From assembly GCA_964619885.1 (NCBI GenBank), contig CAZUGA010000034.1:1-52877 (forward strand): a DNA stretch of 52,877 nucleotides, given 5' to 3'. Position 1 is the first letter of the stretch. Every line of letters starts with the position of its first letter. The stretch comes from CAZUGA01 sp964619885 (lineage in GTDB: Bacteria > Pseudomonadota > Gammaproteobacteria > Methylococcales > UBA1147). Made by a program: the position numbers and the translations under genes. This document shows positions 9,705-18,912 of the stretch, in pieces. The notes beneath the pieces are model-generated. The model was not told the DNA's origin. It made no database searches and was given only the letters and a program-made list of their open reading frames with translations.

Positions 9705-10292
9705 TCAATTGTTGCCGTGTGATTTGCACTCTCCTCGGTGGTTGATTGATATACCAGCTGCGGCGGCGTTACAAGCCGTAGAATAAGTTTTGCTATCGCA
9801 TCCGCATACCGGATCATATTCCAGAGTGCATACTTCTGGGCGGGGTTTGCATTGCCCACTTTGGTCTGCAGCGCCGCAATGACCTTCGGTGAATTCACAA
9901 AAATTACCAGTCTCGCATTCGATACCGGATATGCCTCCGCATGATTTTTGCTGTACGCATTCACCTTCGTGATCAATCGATATACCTGCCGCCGCCGCAG
10001 CGCATGAATTACCGTAGGTCTTAGCATCGCAGCCGCAAACCGGTCGATACTCCCTTGTACATGCGGTTGGTTGTGGCTGACAGACACCACTTGCATCGGC
10101 AACATTGCATTGCCCGATTTCTAGATTGCAATATTCCCCGTCGCTGCACGCCGAGCCAAGAACAGTTCCACAGCTATTTGACAGGCCATTAATGGATCCC
10201 GGGGTTGAAGTCGTGGTTTGATGTTGCTCTGTTACACAAGCATTAAGGCTAAGCCCAAACAAAAATGCCGATAGAAACAAAAGTTTTTTCAT
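9705..10292 (-). CDS. Lipoprotein with two Kazal-type protease inhibitor domains
   Basis: A 195-residue secreted lipoprotein. I chose the ATG at 10292 because it gives a short lipoprotein signal, MKKLLFLSAFLFGLSLNAC, with lipobox LNAC; the longer frame to 10382 would place the signal inside. Two tandem Kazal domains carry the pattern C-x6-YxPVCGCDxKTYxxxC-x6-GI-x6-GEC (PVCGCDAKTYGNSC and PVCGCDSKTYSTAC). Each is preceded by a small Cys-rich module of the form GEYCxxxxGQC or GNFCxxxxGHC. So the protein is a duplicated Cys-rich plus Kazal unit. Kazal domains are standard-mechanism inhibitors of serine proteases, and bacterial copies are usually at the cell surface. It converges with the cNMP-binding gene. 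The target protease is unknown. Confidence 0.88.
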   Translation of the reverse strand: MKKLLFLSAFLFGLSLNACVTEQHQTTTSTPGSINGLSNSCGTVLGSACSDGEYCNLEIGQCNVADASGVCQPQPTACTREYRPVCGCDAKTYGNSCAAAAAGISIDHEGECVQQKSCGGISGIECETGNFCEFTEGHCGAADQSGQCKPRPEVCTLEYDPVCGCDSKTYSTACNAAAAGISINHRGECKSHGNN

Positions 10293-10602
10293 CCCATGAC
10301 TCCTTGGATATTTAGAATTCGGTCGCTGAATCCTGTCGACATTGTTGCCCGGCGGAACATTTGTTGTTCCAATTTCAACCAACGCTAGCGGGCTAAGACT
10401 GAAACTTTAAGCTGAAATAGTATAAAGTGATTTTGTCTTCGCCGTCGAAAATACAAACAACGAATTGGCGATAATCAAGTACCATGATAAGCAATCGATA
10501 AAATTTCGTACCTATTATCGATCAAAAATCGGTACGCAGCGGGTCGGTTTGTTAGTGCCATAGCATAGGGTTTGATGCAAAAAAACGGAATATATAAACG
10601 TT
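10293..10602. other. Gene-free stretch upstream of the Kazal lipoprotein
   Basis: About 310 bases between divergently transcribed genes (Kazal lipoprotein on minus, small protein on plus). It is AT-rich near 10480-10530 with repeated ATCGAT motifs. It presumably holds both promoters. A loose TTGATG / TATAAA pair with a short 15-base spacer lies just before the small gene. I see no open frame with coding character. Confidence 0.5.
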
Positions 10603-10785
10603 ATGATTCAGATAAAGATTAAAAATTATGAAGAGATCGCCGAATCTCGAAGTTTTATGGCGAAGTTATTACCCGGTTCTATGCTGCAGAAAATGGTAAA
10701 CAAAGCGGTCGCCGAAAAATTGCAGGAAAAACTGCTTGAGGAAGGCGTCGATGCAGTTGTGATGGTTTCTGTCGATGATGTCTGA
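10603..10785 (+). CDS. Small protein of unknown function (60 aa)
   Basis: A 60-residue open frame starting ATG at 10603. It has a balanced, charged, soluble composition: a beta-like start (MIQIKIKNYEEI), a Lys-rich amphipathic helix around AEKLQEKLLEEG, and a beta-like end (DAVVMVSVDDV). I do not recognise a family. Predicted alternation of strand, helix, helix and strand is reasonable for a small real protein, and codon use looks coding, but the evidence is thin. It stands alone between the Kazal gene and the type I secretion operon, each transcribed on the other strand. Confidence 0.45.
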   Translation: MIQIKIKNYEEIAESRSFMAKLLPGSMLQKMVNKAVAEKLQEKLLEEGVDAVVMVSVDDV

Positions 10786-11033
10786 ATTTTCCCAAGCGAG
10801 AGTCGGTTACTTTTGGCGCGTTCAGGCGATTCATGCCACCATTGGTAATCGTTCCAAGTGTATCTATTCCAAAATAATTCATCGGAATGCCGGTCTAGTA
10901 AGTTCCCAAGACCATGCAATCCAGGACCATGTTTGTAACTCACGGACATTGGTTTTCAGCTAACTAAATTTTGCCTGATTAAGCTAAATTGCCTTTCGGG
11001 CTAGCGTATACAGGGTGGATTATTCTCCAGCGA

Positions 11034-12377
11034 TCACCGCTCTCCCAAACTTTCATTCTTATATCTTAGCAACGGACTCAACACATACTCAATCAACCGC
11101 CGCTTCCCGGTCTTAACCTCAGCCGTCACCGCCATGCCCGGCGTCAGATTCACGATTTTGTTCCCCACCCGAATGGTAGACTTTGCCATATGCACCCGCC
11201 CGGCATAAACCAACCCACGCTCTTCATCGGCAACCGCATCGTCCGATACATCGATAATCTTTGCATCAATGGTTCCGTATTTCGTGAATGGAAAGGTTTC
11301 GATTTTGATCTCGGCCGTTTGTCCCGCATCGACAAAGCCGATGTCTTTGTTCAATATCCAGGCCTCGACTTCCAAGGATTGATTTTGCGGGACGATCTTC
11401 ATCAATTCCTGCGCCGGGGTGACGACACCACCCAATGTGTGGATAGCCAATTGTTGAACGACGCCGGTCACCGGCGAGGTGAGTGTTTGCAGCTGCGTTC
11501 GTTGCGCGGCTTTGATCCGTTGCTGCTTAAGTTGCTCGATCTTGCGCCGGGTTTCGGCAAGTTCGGTTAAAATGCCACCGCGGAATTCCTCCGCTAAGGC
11601 CGCGCGCTGCTGGCGGGCTTCGTCGGTAGATGCTTTGATTTTTTTCGCGTTGTTGTGCAGCGCGGCCAAGTCGTGTTGTTGGGTCAATCGTTGCTCCTCG
11701 AGTTCCAGCCAGCTTTGCTCGGGTCCGAGTTGTTTATCGACCATCTGCTTCAGCGCGTCGGCGCGTCGGGTGATCAACGGTAAGGTCCCTTGGAATTTCT
11801 TAATCTGGTCTTGGGTGGCGGCGAGATCCGCCCGACGACTGGTGATGGTATTGTCAATCGCGGCACGTTTCGCTTGGTATTCTCGCCATCGACTGTTCAG
11901 CAGGTGCTGCTGCAATTGCCGGGTGTTGTCATTGGTGAATTGGATCAGTTCAGGGTCCAGCTCGATTGTTAGCTGGCGTGTTTGTGGCTTGGTTGGGCTG
12001 GTGATTTTGGAAAGTTGCCGGTAACGCGCTGCATCCAGCTTTGCGGCAATCAATTCTTGTTCGAGTTGTCCCAGGTCGGCCCGGGTCTGGGTGGCGTCGA
12101 GCTCGATCAAGGGATCACCTGCGTTGACCGGCTGACCTTCCTCGACATAAATCTGGCGGACTACGCCGATCTCGAAGGGTTGGATGATTTTGACCCGGCC
12201 GCTGGGGATGATTTTACCCTGTGCAGTGGCGACGATATCGATTTCGCCATAGTAGGCCCATACTGCGGCGAGCCCGAAAAATATCATGATCGCGATGGCC
12301 GTGGCCCGGCCTGCCGGAGAGGGCGGCTTTTCCTGGATCTCCAGCGCCGCCGGTAAAAATTCGATTTCGTGGCGCAT
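11034..12377 (-). CDS. HlyD-family type I secretion adaptor
   Basis: A 447-residue membrane fusion (periplasmic adaptor) protein that links the inner-membrane ABC exporter to a TolC-type outer-membrane channel. It has a short cytoplasmic tail, one membrane segment (about residues 26-44, AIAIMIFFGLAAVWAYYG), a first half-lipoyl segment ending IYVEEGQPVNAGDPLIELD, a long coiled-coil hairpin (about 95-285), a second lipoyl half (SPVTGVVQQLAIHTLGG) and a C-terminal beta domain with the family end GMAVTAEVKTGKRR. Order and length match HlyD/PrsE proteins. It starts 9 bases after the exporter stop and forms one operon with it. No TolC gene lies in the window. Confidence 0.93.
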   Translation of the reverse strand: MRHEIEFLPAALEIQEKPPSPAGRATAIAIMIFFGLAAVWAYYGEIDIVATAQGKIIPSGRVKIIQPFEIGVVRQIYVEEGQPVNAGDPLIELDATQTRADLGQLEQELIAAKLDAARYRQLSKITSPTKPQTRQLTIELDPELIQFTNDNTRQLQQHLLNSRWREYQAKRAAIDNTITSRRADLAATQDQIKKFQGTLPLITRRADALKQMVDKQLGPEQSWLELEEQRLTQQHDLAALHNNAKKIKASTDEARQQRAALAEEFRGGILTELAETRRKIEQLKQQRIKAAQRTQLQTLTSPVTGVVQQLAIHTLGGVVTPAQELMKIVPQNQSLEVEAWILNKDIGFVDAGQTAEIKIETFPFTKYGTIDAKIIDVSDDAVADEERGLVYAGRVHMAKSTIRVGNKIVNLTPGMAVTAEVKTGKRRLIEYVLSPLLRYKNESLGER

Positions 12378-12386
12378 GATCCGTAT

Positions 12387-14585
12387 TCAGCTTGGGTGAC
12401 GATTCGAGCGTCGCAATTGGGAATCGGGGTGTCCATCGATCACATCGATACCGCTGCCATTTTGCAGCCGGTGCAAGTGCGCGTATTGACCTTGATGATG
12501 GAGTAATTCATCGTGACTGCCTTGCTCGATAATCTGGCCTTTTTCAATCACGACAATCCTATGCGCGCCGCGGACTGTGGATAAGCGGTGCGCGATGATG
12601 ATGACGGTACGGCCGTGGCAGATAGCGTTCATATTGCGCTGGATTATACGTTCAGATTCGTAATCCAGTGCGCTGGTCGCTTCATCGAAGATCAGGATGC
12701 GCGGATTGCTGACCAGAGCTCGGGCAATAGCGATACGCTGGCGTTGTCCGCCGGACAGATTCGCACCGTGTTCTTCGACCCGGGTGTCATAGCCTTCGGG
12801 CATTTCCAGGATAAAGTCGTGAGCCCCGGCTGATTGTGCAGCCTGGACGATGGTTTCCATCGGAAGTCCCGGGTCGGCCAGTGCGATATTCTCGCGCACA
12901 CTGCGGTTAAATAAGGTATTTTCCTGCAAAACTACACCAATCCGACGTCTTAGCCACGAGGTATCGACTTGGGCGATGTCAACCCCGTCGATCAACACGC
13001 GGCCCCGTTCGGGGATATGCAGGCGTTGCGCGAGTTTGGTCAAGGTGCTCTTGCCGGAGCCCGAGCGCCCGACGATCCCGATGACTGCGCCTTGCGCGAT
13101 GTTTAGCGAAACATCGCGCAGAACCTCCGGACCGTCGGGTCGGTAGCGGAAGATAACCTGGTCGAACTCGATGCGGCCCTGGATGTTCGGTAACGACATT
13201 CTGGATTGATCGTAGCCAGGTTCAGTCGGGCTATTGAGTATATCGCCGAGACGCTGTATCGAAATGCCGGTTTGTTGGAAATCCTGCCAAAGCTGAACCA
13301 ATCTCAACACCGGGCCGCTGACTCGACCGGCCAGCATATTGAACGCGATTAACTGACCAACGCTCAAGTTGCCTTGCATCACCGCTTTGGCGCCGACCCA
13401 CAGAATCAAAAGTACCACGACCTTGTTGATAAACCTTGCCACTTGATTGGCAATGTTATTCAGATTGGACGCTTTGAAACTGGCTTGAACGTAGGCCGCG
13501 AGTTGCTCGTCCCAGCGGTTTTGCATTTGTGGCTCGATGGCCATGGCTTTGAGGGTTTCTACGCCGAGGATGGATTCGACCAGAAAGGCCTGGTTTTCGG
13601 CCCCTCGGTTGAATTTTTCGTTAACCCGTGCGCGAAGTATCGGAGTAACGAAGATGGACAACAGGATATATGCCGGGATAGAGCCCAGCACGATATAGGT
13701 CAGCAATGGGCTGTAATAATACATCACGGCCAGAAACACGACCGTGAACAGCACGTCGATGAGCAGCGTTAAGGCAGAGCCCGTGATAAAGCTACGCACA
13801 TTTTCCAGCTCGCGTACTCGGGCGACCGAGTCGCCGACCCGGCGCGCGCCGAAATAGCTCATCGGCAGGCTCAACAGATGCCGATAGAGTTTCGCTCCAA
13901 GCTCGACATCGACGCGGTTGGTCGTGTGTGCAAACACGTAAGTGCGCAAGCCGCCCAGGATGACCTCGAACAGCGAAACGACCAATAAGCCTACGGCAAG
14001 GACATCCAGCGTGGTCAGCCCTTTGTGGACCAGGACTTTGTCAATCACGACCTGAAAGAACAGCGGGGTCATTAATGCGAACAGCTGCAGAAAAAAGGAA
14101 GCCACCAGGACTTCGATGAACAAACGACTGTATTTGACCAGGGCGGGGATAAACCAGCGGAAACCGAAACGAGTATTCGCGTTGGCCAGCGAAGCCCGTC
14201 GAGTGACTAGTATAAGTGTACCTGTCCAGGAGCACTCGAAGGCCTCTCGGCTTAATTCGATGGGCTTATTTTGCATAGGATCGTGCAACAAGACCCTATC
14301 ATCCGTTGAATTTGCCAAGACCACCCAATGTCCGAGAGAATTTTGCGCGATCGCTGGCAAAGACGTTTGCGCCAGTTTTTTCCAGTCACTGGATACACTT
14401 TTTGCTTTCAATCCCAAATGGCGGGCGGCGCGTATAATTTGGCCAGCCGGTACGTCCGTGCCAGTGCAGATAAATCGATGCTTTAACTGTTGTACACTAG
14501 CGGCAAGTCCGAAATATCCCGCCAACAGAACGAGGCAGGAGAAACCTGTCTCTGAGGGATTTTTTTGTTCTGGTTGATCGTTCAT
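12387..14585 (-). CDS. HlyB-type ABC exporter with inactive C39-like domain
   Basis: A 732-residue type I secretion permease/ATPase. Residues about 5-130 form a peptidase C39-like domain; the position of the catalytic Cys in ECGLACL-type motifs is Thr13 (SETGFSCL), while His86 (LGHWVVL) and Asp102 (HDP) remain. This is the HlyB situation, where the domain binds unfolded substrate and does not cleave a Gly-Gly leader. The membrane domain covers about 155-440. The nucleotide-binding domain has Walker A GRSGSGKST, signature LSGGQRQR, Walker B ILIFDEATSALD and the H-loop AHRLS. Expected cargo is an RTX-type protein with a C-terminal signal, but no such gene is nearby. First gene of the two-gene operon with the HlyD-family adaptor. 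Confidence 0.94.
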   Translation of the reverse strand: MNDQPEQKNPSETGFSCLVLLAGYFGLAASVQQLKHRFICTGTDVPAGQIIRAARHLGLKAKSVSSDWKKLAQTSLPAIAQNSLGHWVVLANSTDDRVLLHDPMQNKPIELSREAFECSWTGTLILVTRRASLANANTRFGFRWFIPALVKYSRLFIEVLVASFFLQLFALMTPLFFQVVIDKVLVHKGLTTLDVLAVGLLVVSLFEVILGGLRTYVFAHTTNRVDVELGAKLYRHLLSLPMSYFGARRVGDSVARVRELENVRSFITGSALTLLIDVLFTVVFLAVMYYYSPLLTYIVLGSIPAYILLSIFVTPILRARVNEKFNRGAENQAFLVESILGVETLKAMAIEPQMQNRWDEQLAAYVQASFKASNLNNIANQVARFINKVVVLLILWVGAKAVMQGNLSVGQLIAFNMLAGRVSGPVLRLVQLWQDFQQTGISIQRLGDILNSPTEPGYDQSRMSLPNIQGRIEFDQVIFRYRPDGPEVLRDVSLNIAQGAVIGIVGRSGSGKSTLTKLAQRLHIPERGRVLIDGVDIAQVDTSWLRRRIGVVLQENTLFNRSVRENIALADPGLPMETIVQAAQSAGAHDFILEMPEGYDTRVEEHGANLSGGQRQRIAIARALVSNPRILIFDEATSALDYESERIIQRNMNAICHGRTVIIIAHRLSTVRGAHRIVVIEKGQIIEQGSHDELLHHQGQYAHLHRLQNGSGIDVIDGHPDSQLRRSNRHPS

Positions 14586-15092
14586 GGTGCTACCGCAGCG
14601 TCTAATGGGATTTGACTGTTAATTTAATGGCGTTGAACATATTGCAGATTGCACAACGACTGGCTGTTTCCTATTTGCCCGTCAAGACATAACGCAGTAC
14701 ATCCATGTAGTCTTGACGACAGTATCCTTGTTGAAGACCTTCTTGAAGGTCAGGTAGGAAACGACCTGTGATCGGTATAGAGCCATCAAAATGTATTCTG
14801 ACGCAGTTCGTTCGATATTCGTGTGATACATGGCTCAGAATGAATAATCACAAACATAATGATTGTTAGATTTGCGATAGGCTTATCGGTTGATTAACCG
14901 CGAGGAATGAACAATATTGTCGGATTTGTAAATGAGCCTTGTCCAATACCACCTATCATAGAATGAAAGGTGTATTGCCTATCGGATTTTTTAGTCGGAT
15001 GAGCGGCAGATGGATTGTTGCCGGAGTAGCGGAACGCCACTAAATTTTATAGTGGTATTTTATCTTGGGAGGGATACATAAATCACGCAGTC
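14586..15092. other. Gene-free stretch with three consecutive hairpins
   Basis: About 500 bases between the exporter gene and the TauE-family gene, both on minus. I find no coding frame. It holds an inverted repeat CGTCAAGAC/GTCTTGACG (14680-14688 with 14712-14720), a tight hairpin GACCTTC-TT-GAAGGTC (14738-14753) and CAGGT/ACCTG (14753-14770). A weak stem CCACTA/TAGTGG lies at 15037-15055. It may contain the exporter promoter (reading minus) or an unrecognised RNA. Confidence 0.4.
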
Positions 15093-16112
15093 TCAAAAAG
15101 TTTCCCGCGGCTTTCCTTCAGGGGCTGTGTTGGATGCTTGCCTATATCGATCTACGCTATTGCGATACATACTGTAGTAAATGACCAAGAAGACCACAAA
15201 CAAAGTGAGACAAAAAACCAGCATCATAGCAGTTAATGGTATAAGCATGAATGTTGTTGCGATTTCCACAAATATCAATCCAATCAATAGTCGTGCAATC
15301 GTCAATCTATTCATTAGTGTGCATAGAAATGCCCCAAACGGCGCACCGATACATACAATGGGGATCGATGCCAGCCAGTATGCTCGTATATTCGGGCTAA
15401 AAGCGCCGAGCTTACATTCCAATAAGAAACCAAATAACGCGTTTATCGCCATCAACACAACTGCGGTAGGCGTTGCAACTGTTTCGCAAATACGGAAGAG
15501 TAAAACCATCAATGAAAAACTGATGATATCTATACCGTTGCCAACCAGTCCGGATATAACGCCTCCAGTAAATCCCGCGGTAAGGAGCGCAACTAACTCA
15601 AATCGGCCGAATGATCGGATGTTCCGGTAACGGATTAAGTTGCCTCGGGAATTCGAAATTGCCAGCGTGAAAGCGAAGCTGCCGACCAGTGCGGTGAATA
15701 TTAATTTGGTTAAGTCAGGGGCTAAATATGGCGCTACCTGAATCCCGATCAACAAACCGCCGAAACCGCCGATTGAAGCCCAAATTATAGCGCGCCATTC
15801 TACGGAGATTCGCATCAATATGATCAATAAAGACGCGCTGGTCATTCCGACGCTTTGAATCGCTAGTGAGAAGATCTTGGCGTCCATTGGAGAAATGTAG
15901 AATAGCTTGGTAAATATAGGGAACGCAATCGTACCACCACCACCGGCTGTTGCCCCGGCAACTAGCGATCCGAATACCATAGTTAGCGAAACAGGCCAAT
16001 ACTGTTCAATAAACCAAAACGGCGTGGGTCCGGCTAAGCAATACCACGCCAGCCATATCAAACCGATAATCGGTAGATGATATTTGGTGTACTTAAAGAA
16101 CGAATCGGTCAT
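15093..16112 (-). CDS. TauE/SafE-family membrane transporter
   Basis: A 339-residue inner-membrane protein with about eight to nine hydrophobic segments. The family signatures are the glycine-rich first repeat LVAGATAGGGGTIAFPI and the second-half FTGGVISGLVGNGIDII, the usual two-fold arrangement of TauE/SafE proteins, which are linked to export of sulfite, sulfoacetate or related organosulfur anions. The substrate here is not known. It is transcribed divergently from mnmG across a 149-base promoter region that contains AGACCTA/TAGGTCT arms at 16181-16187 and 16212-16218. The ATG at 16112 gives MTDSFFKYTKYH ahead of the first membrane segment. Confidence 0.88.
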   Translation of the reverse strand: MTDSFFKYTKYHLPIIGLIWLAWYCLAGPTPFWFIEQYWPVSLTMVFGSLVAGATAGGGGTIAFPIFTKLFYISPMDAKIFSLAIQSVGMTSASLLIILMRISVEWRAIIWASIGGFGGLLIGIQVAPYLAPDLTKLIFTALVGSFAFTLAISNSRGNLIRYRNIRSFGRFELVALLTAGFTGGVISGLVGNGIDIISFSLMVLLFRICETVATPTAVVLMAINALFGFLLECKLGAFSPNIRAYWLASIPIVCIGAPFGAFLCTLMNRLTIARLLIGLIFVEIATTFMLIPLTAMMLVFCLTLFVVFLVIYYSMYRNSVDRYRQASNTAPEGKPRETF

Positions 16113-16261
16113 GCTAGCAAAAGTTTTTCGGTTTGAATTGAGAGTATTGCTAACGGGGGCGGCATTGTACGCTAAACCTGAGACCTATCAAATGAAACAT
16201 ACTGGCCAAACTAGGTCTTTTCTAAAGAATTGATTACAATTTGTTTTTTTTGGGTATTTAG

Positions 16262-18139
16262 ATGGTGCAATTTTCTACCAATTTTGACGTCATCGTGGTC
16301 GGTGGCGGACACGCGGGCACTGAAGCGGCTATGGCTTCCGCTCGAAGTGGTGCGAAAACTTTATTACTGACTCAAAGTATCGACACATTGGGTCAAATGA
16401 GCTGCAATCCGGCAATTGGCGGCATTGGCAAAGGCCATTTGGTCAAAGAGATCGATGCATTGGGGGGAGTGATGGCCGGGGCAGCGGATCTGGCTGGAAT
16501 TCAATTCCGCGTTTTGAACGCGAGCAAAGGCCCTGCCGTTCGGGCAAGTAGAGCTCAAGCAGATCGTACGTTGTACAAACAAGCGGTGCGCGAGGCGTTG
16601 GAAAACCAGCCGGGCTTGGTGTTGTTTCAACAATCAGTTTCGGACCTTGTTGTCGAGGACGGAAAGGTTGCCGGCGTGATGACACAAATGGGATTGGCGT
16701 TTTCCGCATGCTGCGTTGTTTTAACCGTGGGTACCTTTTTGGGTGGCAAGATCCATATAGGCATGGAAAACTATTCCGGTGGCCGTGCCGGTGATCCGCC
16801 GGCCAATGCTCTAGCCAATCGGTTGCGAGAGCTTCCGTTTCGGGTTGATCGTTTGAAGACTGGAACGCCACCGCGCCTGGATGCGCGCAGCCTGGATTTC
16901 GCTCAAATGAAAATCCAGCACGGAGATCAGCCAACGCCGGTGATTTCGTTTCTTGGAAATTCAAAGCAACATCCTCGGCAGGTGCCTTGTTTCATTACGC
17001 GGACCCGGTTGGAAACGCACGAAATTATCAGTTCGGGCATGGATCGTTCGCCAATGTATAGTGGTGTTATTGAAGCCAAAGGGCCACGTTATTGTCCGTC
17101 GATCGAGGATAAGATCGTTCGTTTTAGTGATAAGGATTCACACCAAATTTTTGTTGAACCGGAGGGTTTGGGTACCCATGAGGTTTATCCAAACGGGATT
17201 TCGACCAGTTTGCCATTCGATATTCAGCACGAATTCGTTCGGTCAATCCCGGGTTTTGAGAATGCCCATATTACCCGTCCGGGATATGCGATTGAATACG
17301 ATTTTTTTGATCCCAGAGATTTGCGTTCGTCACTGGAAACCAAGCATATAAAGGGGCTTTATTTCGCCGGCCAGATCAATGGAACTACCGGTTACGAAGA
17401 AGCAGCCGCGCAGGGTTTAATCGCCGGGCTAAATGCATCGCGCCAGTCTCAAGATTTGGAACCATGGTGTCCTCGCCGGGATGAGGCCTACATCGGCGTA
17501 ATGATCGATGATCTAATCACGCGGGGTACGCAGGAGCCTTATCGAATGTTTACCAGTCGCGCAGAATACCGTTTAATGCTTAGGGAGGACAATGCGGATT
17601 TACGCTTGACGGAAAAAGGCCGAGAGTTGGGTTTGGTGAACGATATACGTTGGCGTGCGTTCGAGAAAAAACAGTACCAGATTCAGCAATTACAATCCGA
17701 GCTTTCGAATCTTCGGATTAAGGCGGGTTCGGTGGAAGCAGATGGCTTGGAGCAAAGTTTGAAAATTAAAGTATCGCGCGATACACCGTTGATGGAGTTG
17801 CTTCGGCGGCCGGAGATAGGAATCAACAATGTAACAGAGTTGTTGGAAGATCGTGCGGGACAATTTGACGCTCAAGTAATCGAACAGGTCGAGGTCCAGG
17901 CAAAATACGCGGGTTACATCGATCGGCAGAAAATCGAAATTGATAGAAATTTGCGCTATGAAGAGTTGAAGATACCGGGAGATATTGATTACCGCAACGT
18001 TGTGGGGCTGTCTAGAGAGGTTAGCGAAAAACTAAGTCGGTATATTCCTGAAACATTGGGCCAGGCAGGTCGAATTTCTGGGGTGACACCAGCAGCCATT
18101 TCATTGTTGTTGGTCCATTTAAAAAGGCATAGTGCTTAG
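16262..18139 (+). CDS. mnmG: tRNA uridine 5-carboxymethylaminomethyl modification enzyme MnmG
   Basis: A 625-residue FAD enzyme (GidA) that with MnmE builds the 5-carboxymethylaminomethyl group at wobble U34 of several tRNAs. It shows the N-terminal dinucleotide fold VVGGGHAGTEAAMASAR, the family stretch QMSCNPAIGGIGKGHLVKEI, the catalytic-loop motif RLKTGTPPRLD, the FAD contact FAGQINGTTGYEEAA and a helical C-terminus that contacts MnmE and tRNA (ISGVTPAAISLLLVHLK). Length is within the family range of about 620-635. It heads the block mnmG-rsmG-parA-parB; mnmE is not in view. Confidence 0.98.
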   Translation: MVQFSTNFDVIVVGGGHAGTEAAMASARSGAKTLLLTQSIDTLGQMSCNPAIGGIGKGHLVKEIDALGGVMAGAADLAGIQFRVLNASKGPAVRASRAQADRTLYKQAVREALENQPGLVLFQQSVSDLVVEDGKVAGVMTQMGLAFSACCVVLTVGTFLGGKIHIGMENYSGGRAGDPPANALANRLRELPFRVDRLKTGTPPRLDARSLDFAQMKIQHGDQPTPVISFLGNSKQHPRQVPCFITRTRLETHEIISSGMDRSPMYSGVIEAKGPRYCPSIEDKIVRFSDKDSHQIFVEPEGLGTHEVYPNGISTSLPFDIQHEFVRSIPGFENAHITRPGYAIEYDFFDPRDLRSSLETKHIKGLYFAGQINGTTGYEEAAAQGLIAGLNASRQSQDLEPWCPRRDEAYIGVMIDDLITRGTQEPYRMFTSRAEYRLMLREDNADLRLTEKGRELGLVNDIRWRAFEKKQYQIQQLQSELSNLRIKAGSVEADGLEQSLKIKVSRDTPLMELLRRPEIGINNVTELLEDRAGQFDAQVIEQVEVQAKYAGYIDRQKIEIDRNLRYEELKIPGDIDYRNVVGLSREVSEKLSRYIPETLGQAGRISGVTPAAISLLLVHLKRHSA

Positions 18140-18237
18140 CCTATTTCTTTAGAAATGATGTCTATTGTGAAAATATTTGCTTCGACGTATTTTCACATGG
18201 CAGTCATTGAATCTTAGCTGTTGGTAAATTGTCCAGT

Positions 18238-18891
18238 ATGGCGGCGGCCCCCAATTTGACTAGCGATATTCTTCTGAATTTGTTGAAAGATGGGGTTCGC
18301 GAGTTGGGATTGTCGTGTTCGCAGGATGCATTAGCCCGATTGATTCAATACCAGGAGCTGTTGGCTAAATGGAATAAAGCGTACAATCTGACAGCGGTAA
18401 TTGTGCCTGAACAGATGGTGAGGCTGCACCTTCTGGATAGTTTGGTCGTATCGACGCATTTATCCGGGTTCAATATTCTGGATGTGGGAACCGGTGCTGG
18501 CTTGCCGGGTATACCATTGGCGCTTATCAATCCAGACAAAGAATTTTTTTTACTGGATAGCAATGCGAAAAAAACCCGTTTCGTACAGCAGGCAAAAATG
18601 GAAATAGAGTTACAGAATATAACCGTAGTTCGTTCTCGATTGGAGGAATTTCATAGCGAGATTAAATTCGAAACGATCATTAGCCGCGCGTTTTCCGATT
18701 TGGCAAGTTTCGTATATGGGACAAGACACCTGTTGCAACGCGATGGAGTGATGGTAGCGATGAAGGCACGGCTTTCGAAGGAGGAGATTAATCAGATAGC
18801 CGAGTTTGAAACACGTGTGGAGCCGGTATATGTCCCAGGTATTGATGTTGAAAGAAATTTGGTTTTGGTATCGGCGACGCGGATCAAATAA
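18238..18891 (+). CDS. rsmG: 16S rRNA m7G527 methyltransferase RsmG
   Basis: A 217-residue SAM-dependent methyltransferase (GidB) acting on G527 of 16S rRNA. Motif I is ILDVGTGAGLPGIPLAL, then FLLDSNAKKTRFV, and the conserved SRAFSDL. The N-terminal stretch YNLTAV with HLLDSL is diagnostic. An in-frame TTG at 18229 would add three residues; the ATG at 18238 (MAAAPNL) is the simpler start. It lies about 100 bases after mnmG and 21 bases before parA, the common order. Confidence 0.96.
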   Translation: MAAAPNLTSDILLNLLKDGVRELGLSCSQDALARLIQYQELLAKWNKAYNLTAVIVPEQMVRLHLLDSLVVSTHLSGFNILDVGTGAGLPGIPLALINPDKEFFLLDSNAKKTRFVQQAKMEIELQNITVVRSRLEEFHSEIKFETIISRAFSDLASFVYGTRHLLQRDGVMVAMKARLSKEEINQIAEFETRVEPVYVPGIDVERNLVLVSATRIK

Positions 18892-18912
18892 TAACAATTC
18901 CGTTTAAGGTCC

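Noticed and set aside
11479..12024. 181-codon plus-strand frame rich in Cys and Ser
   Set aside because: It is antisense to the HlyD coiled-coil region; its composition is the mirror of that sequence.
12576..12584. TGTGGATAA, a perfect DnaA box in reverse orientation
   Set aside because: Single copy inside the ATPase domain of the exporter gene, with no other boxes near; chance is enough.
15037..15060. Hairpin CCACTA/TAGTGG followed by TATTTTA as a terminator
   Set aside because: The T-rich side is on plus, where no gene ends; for the minus-strand TauE-family gene there is no T-run.
16181..16218. AGACCTA/TAGGTCT arms before mnmG, the same core as the palindrome at 50050-50065
   Set aside because: Two short matches in 50 kb are compatible with chance; no protein or process links them.
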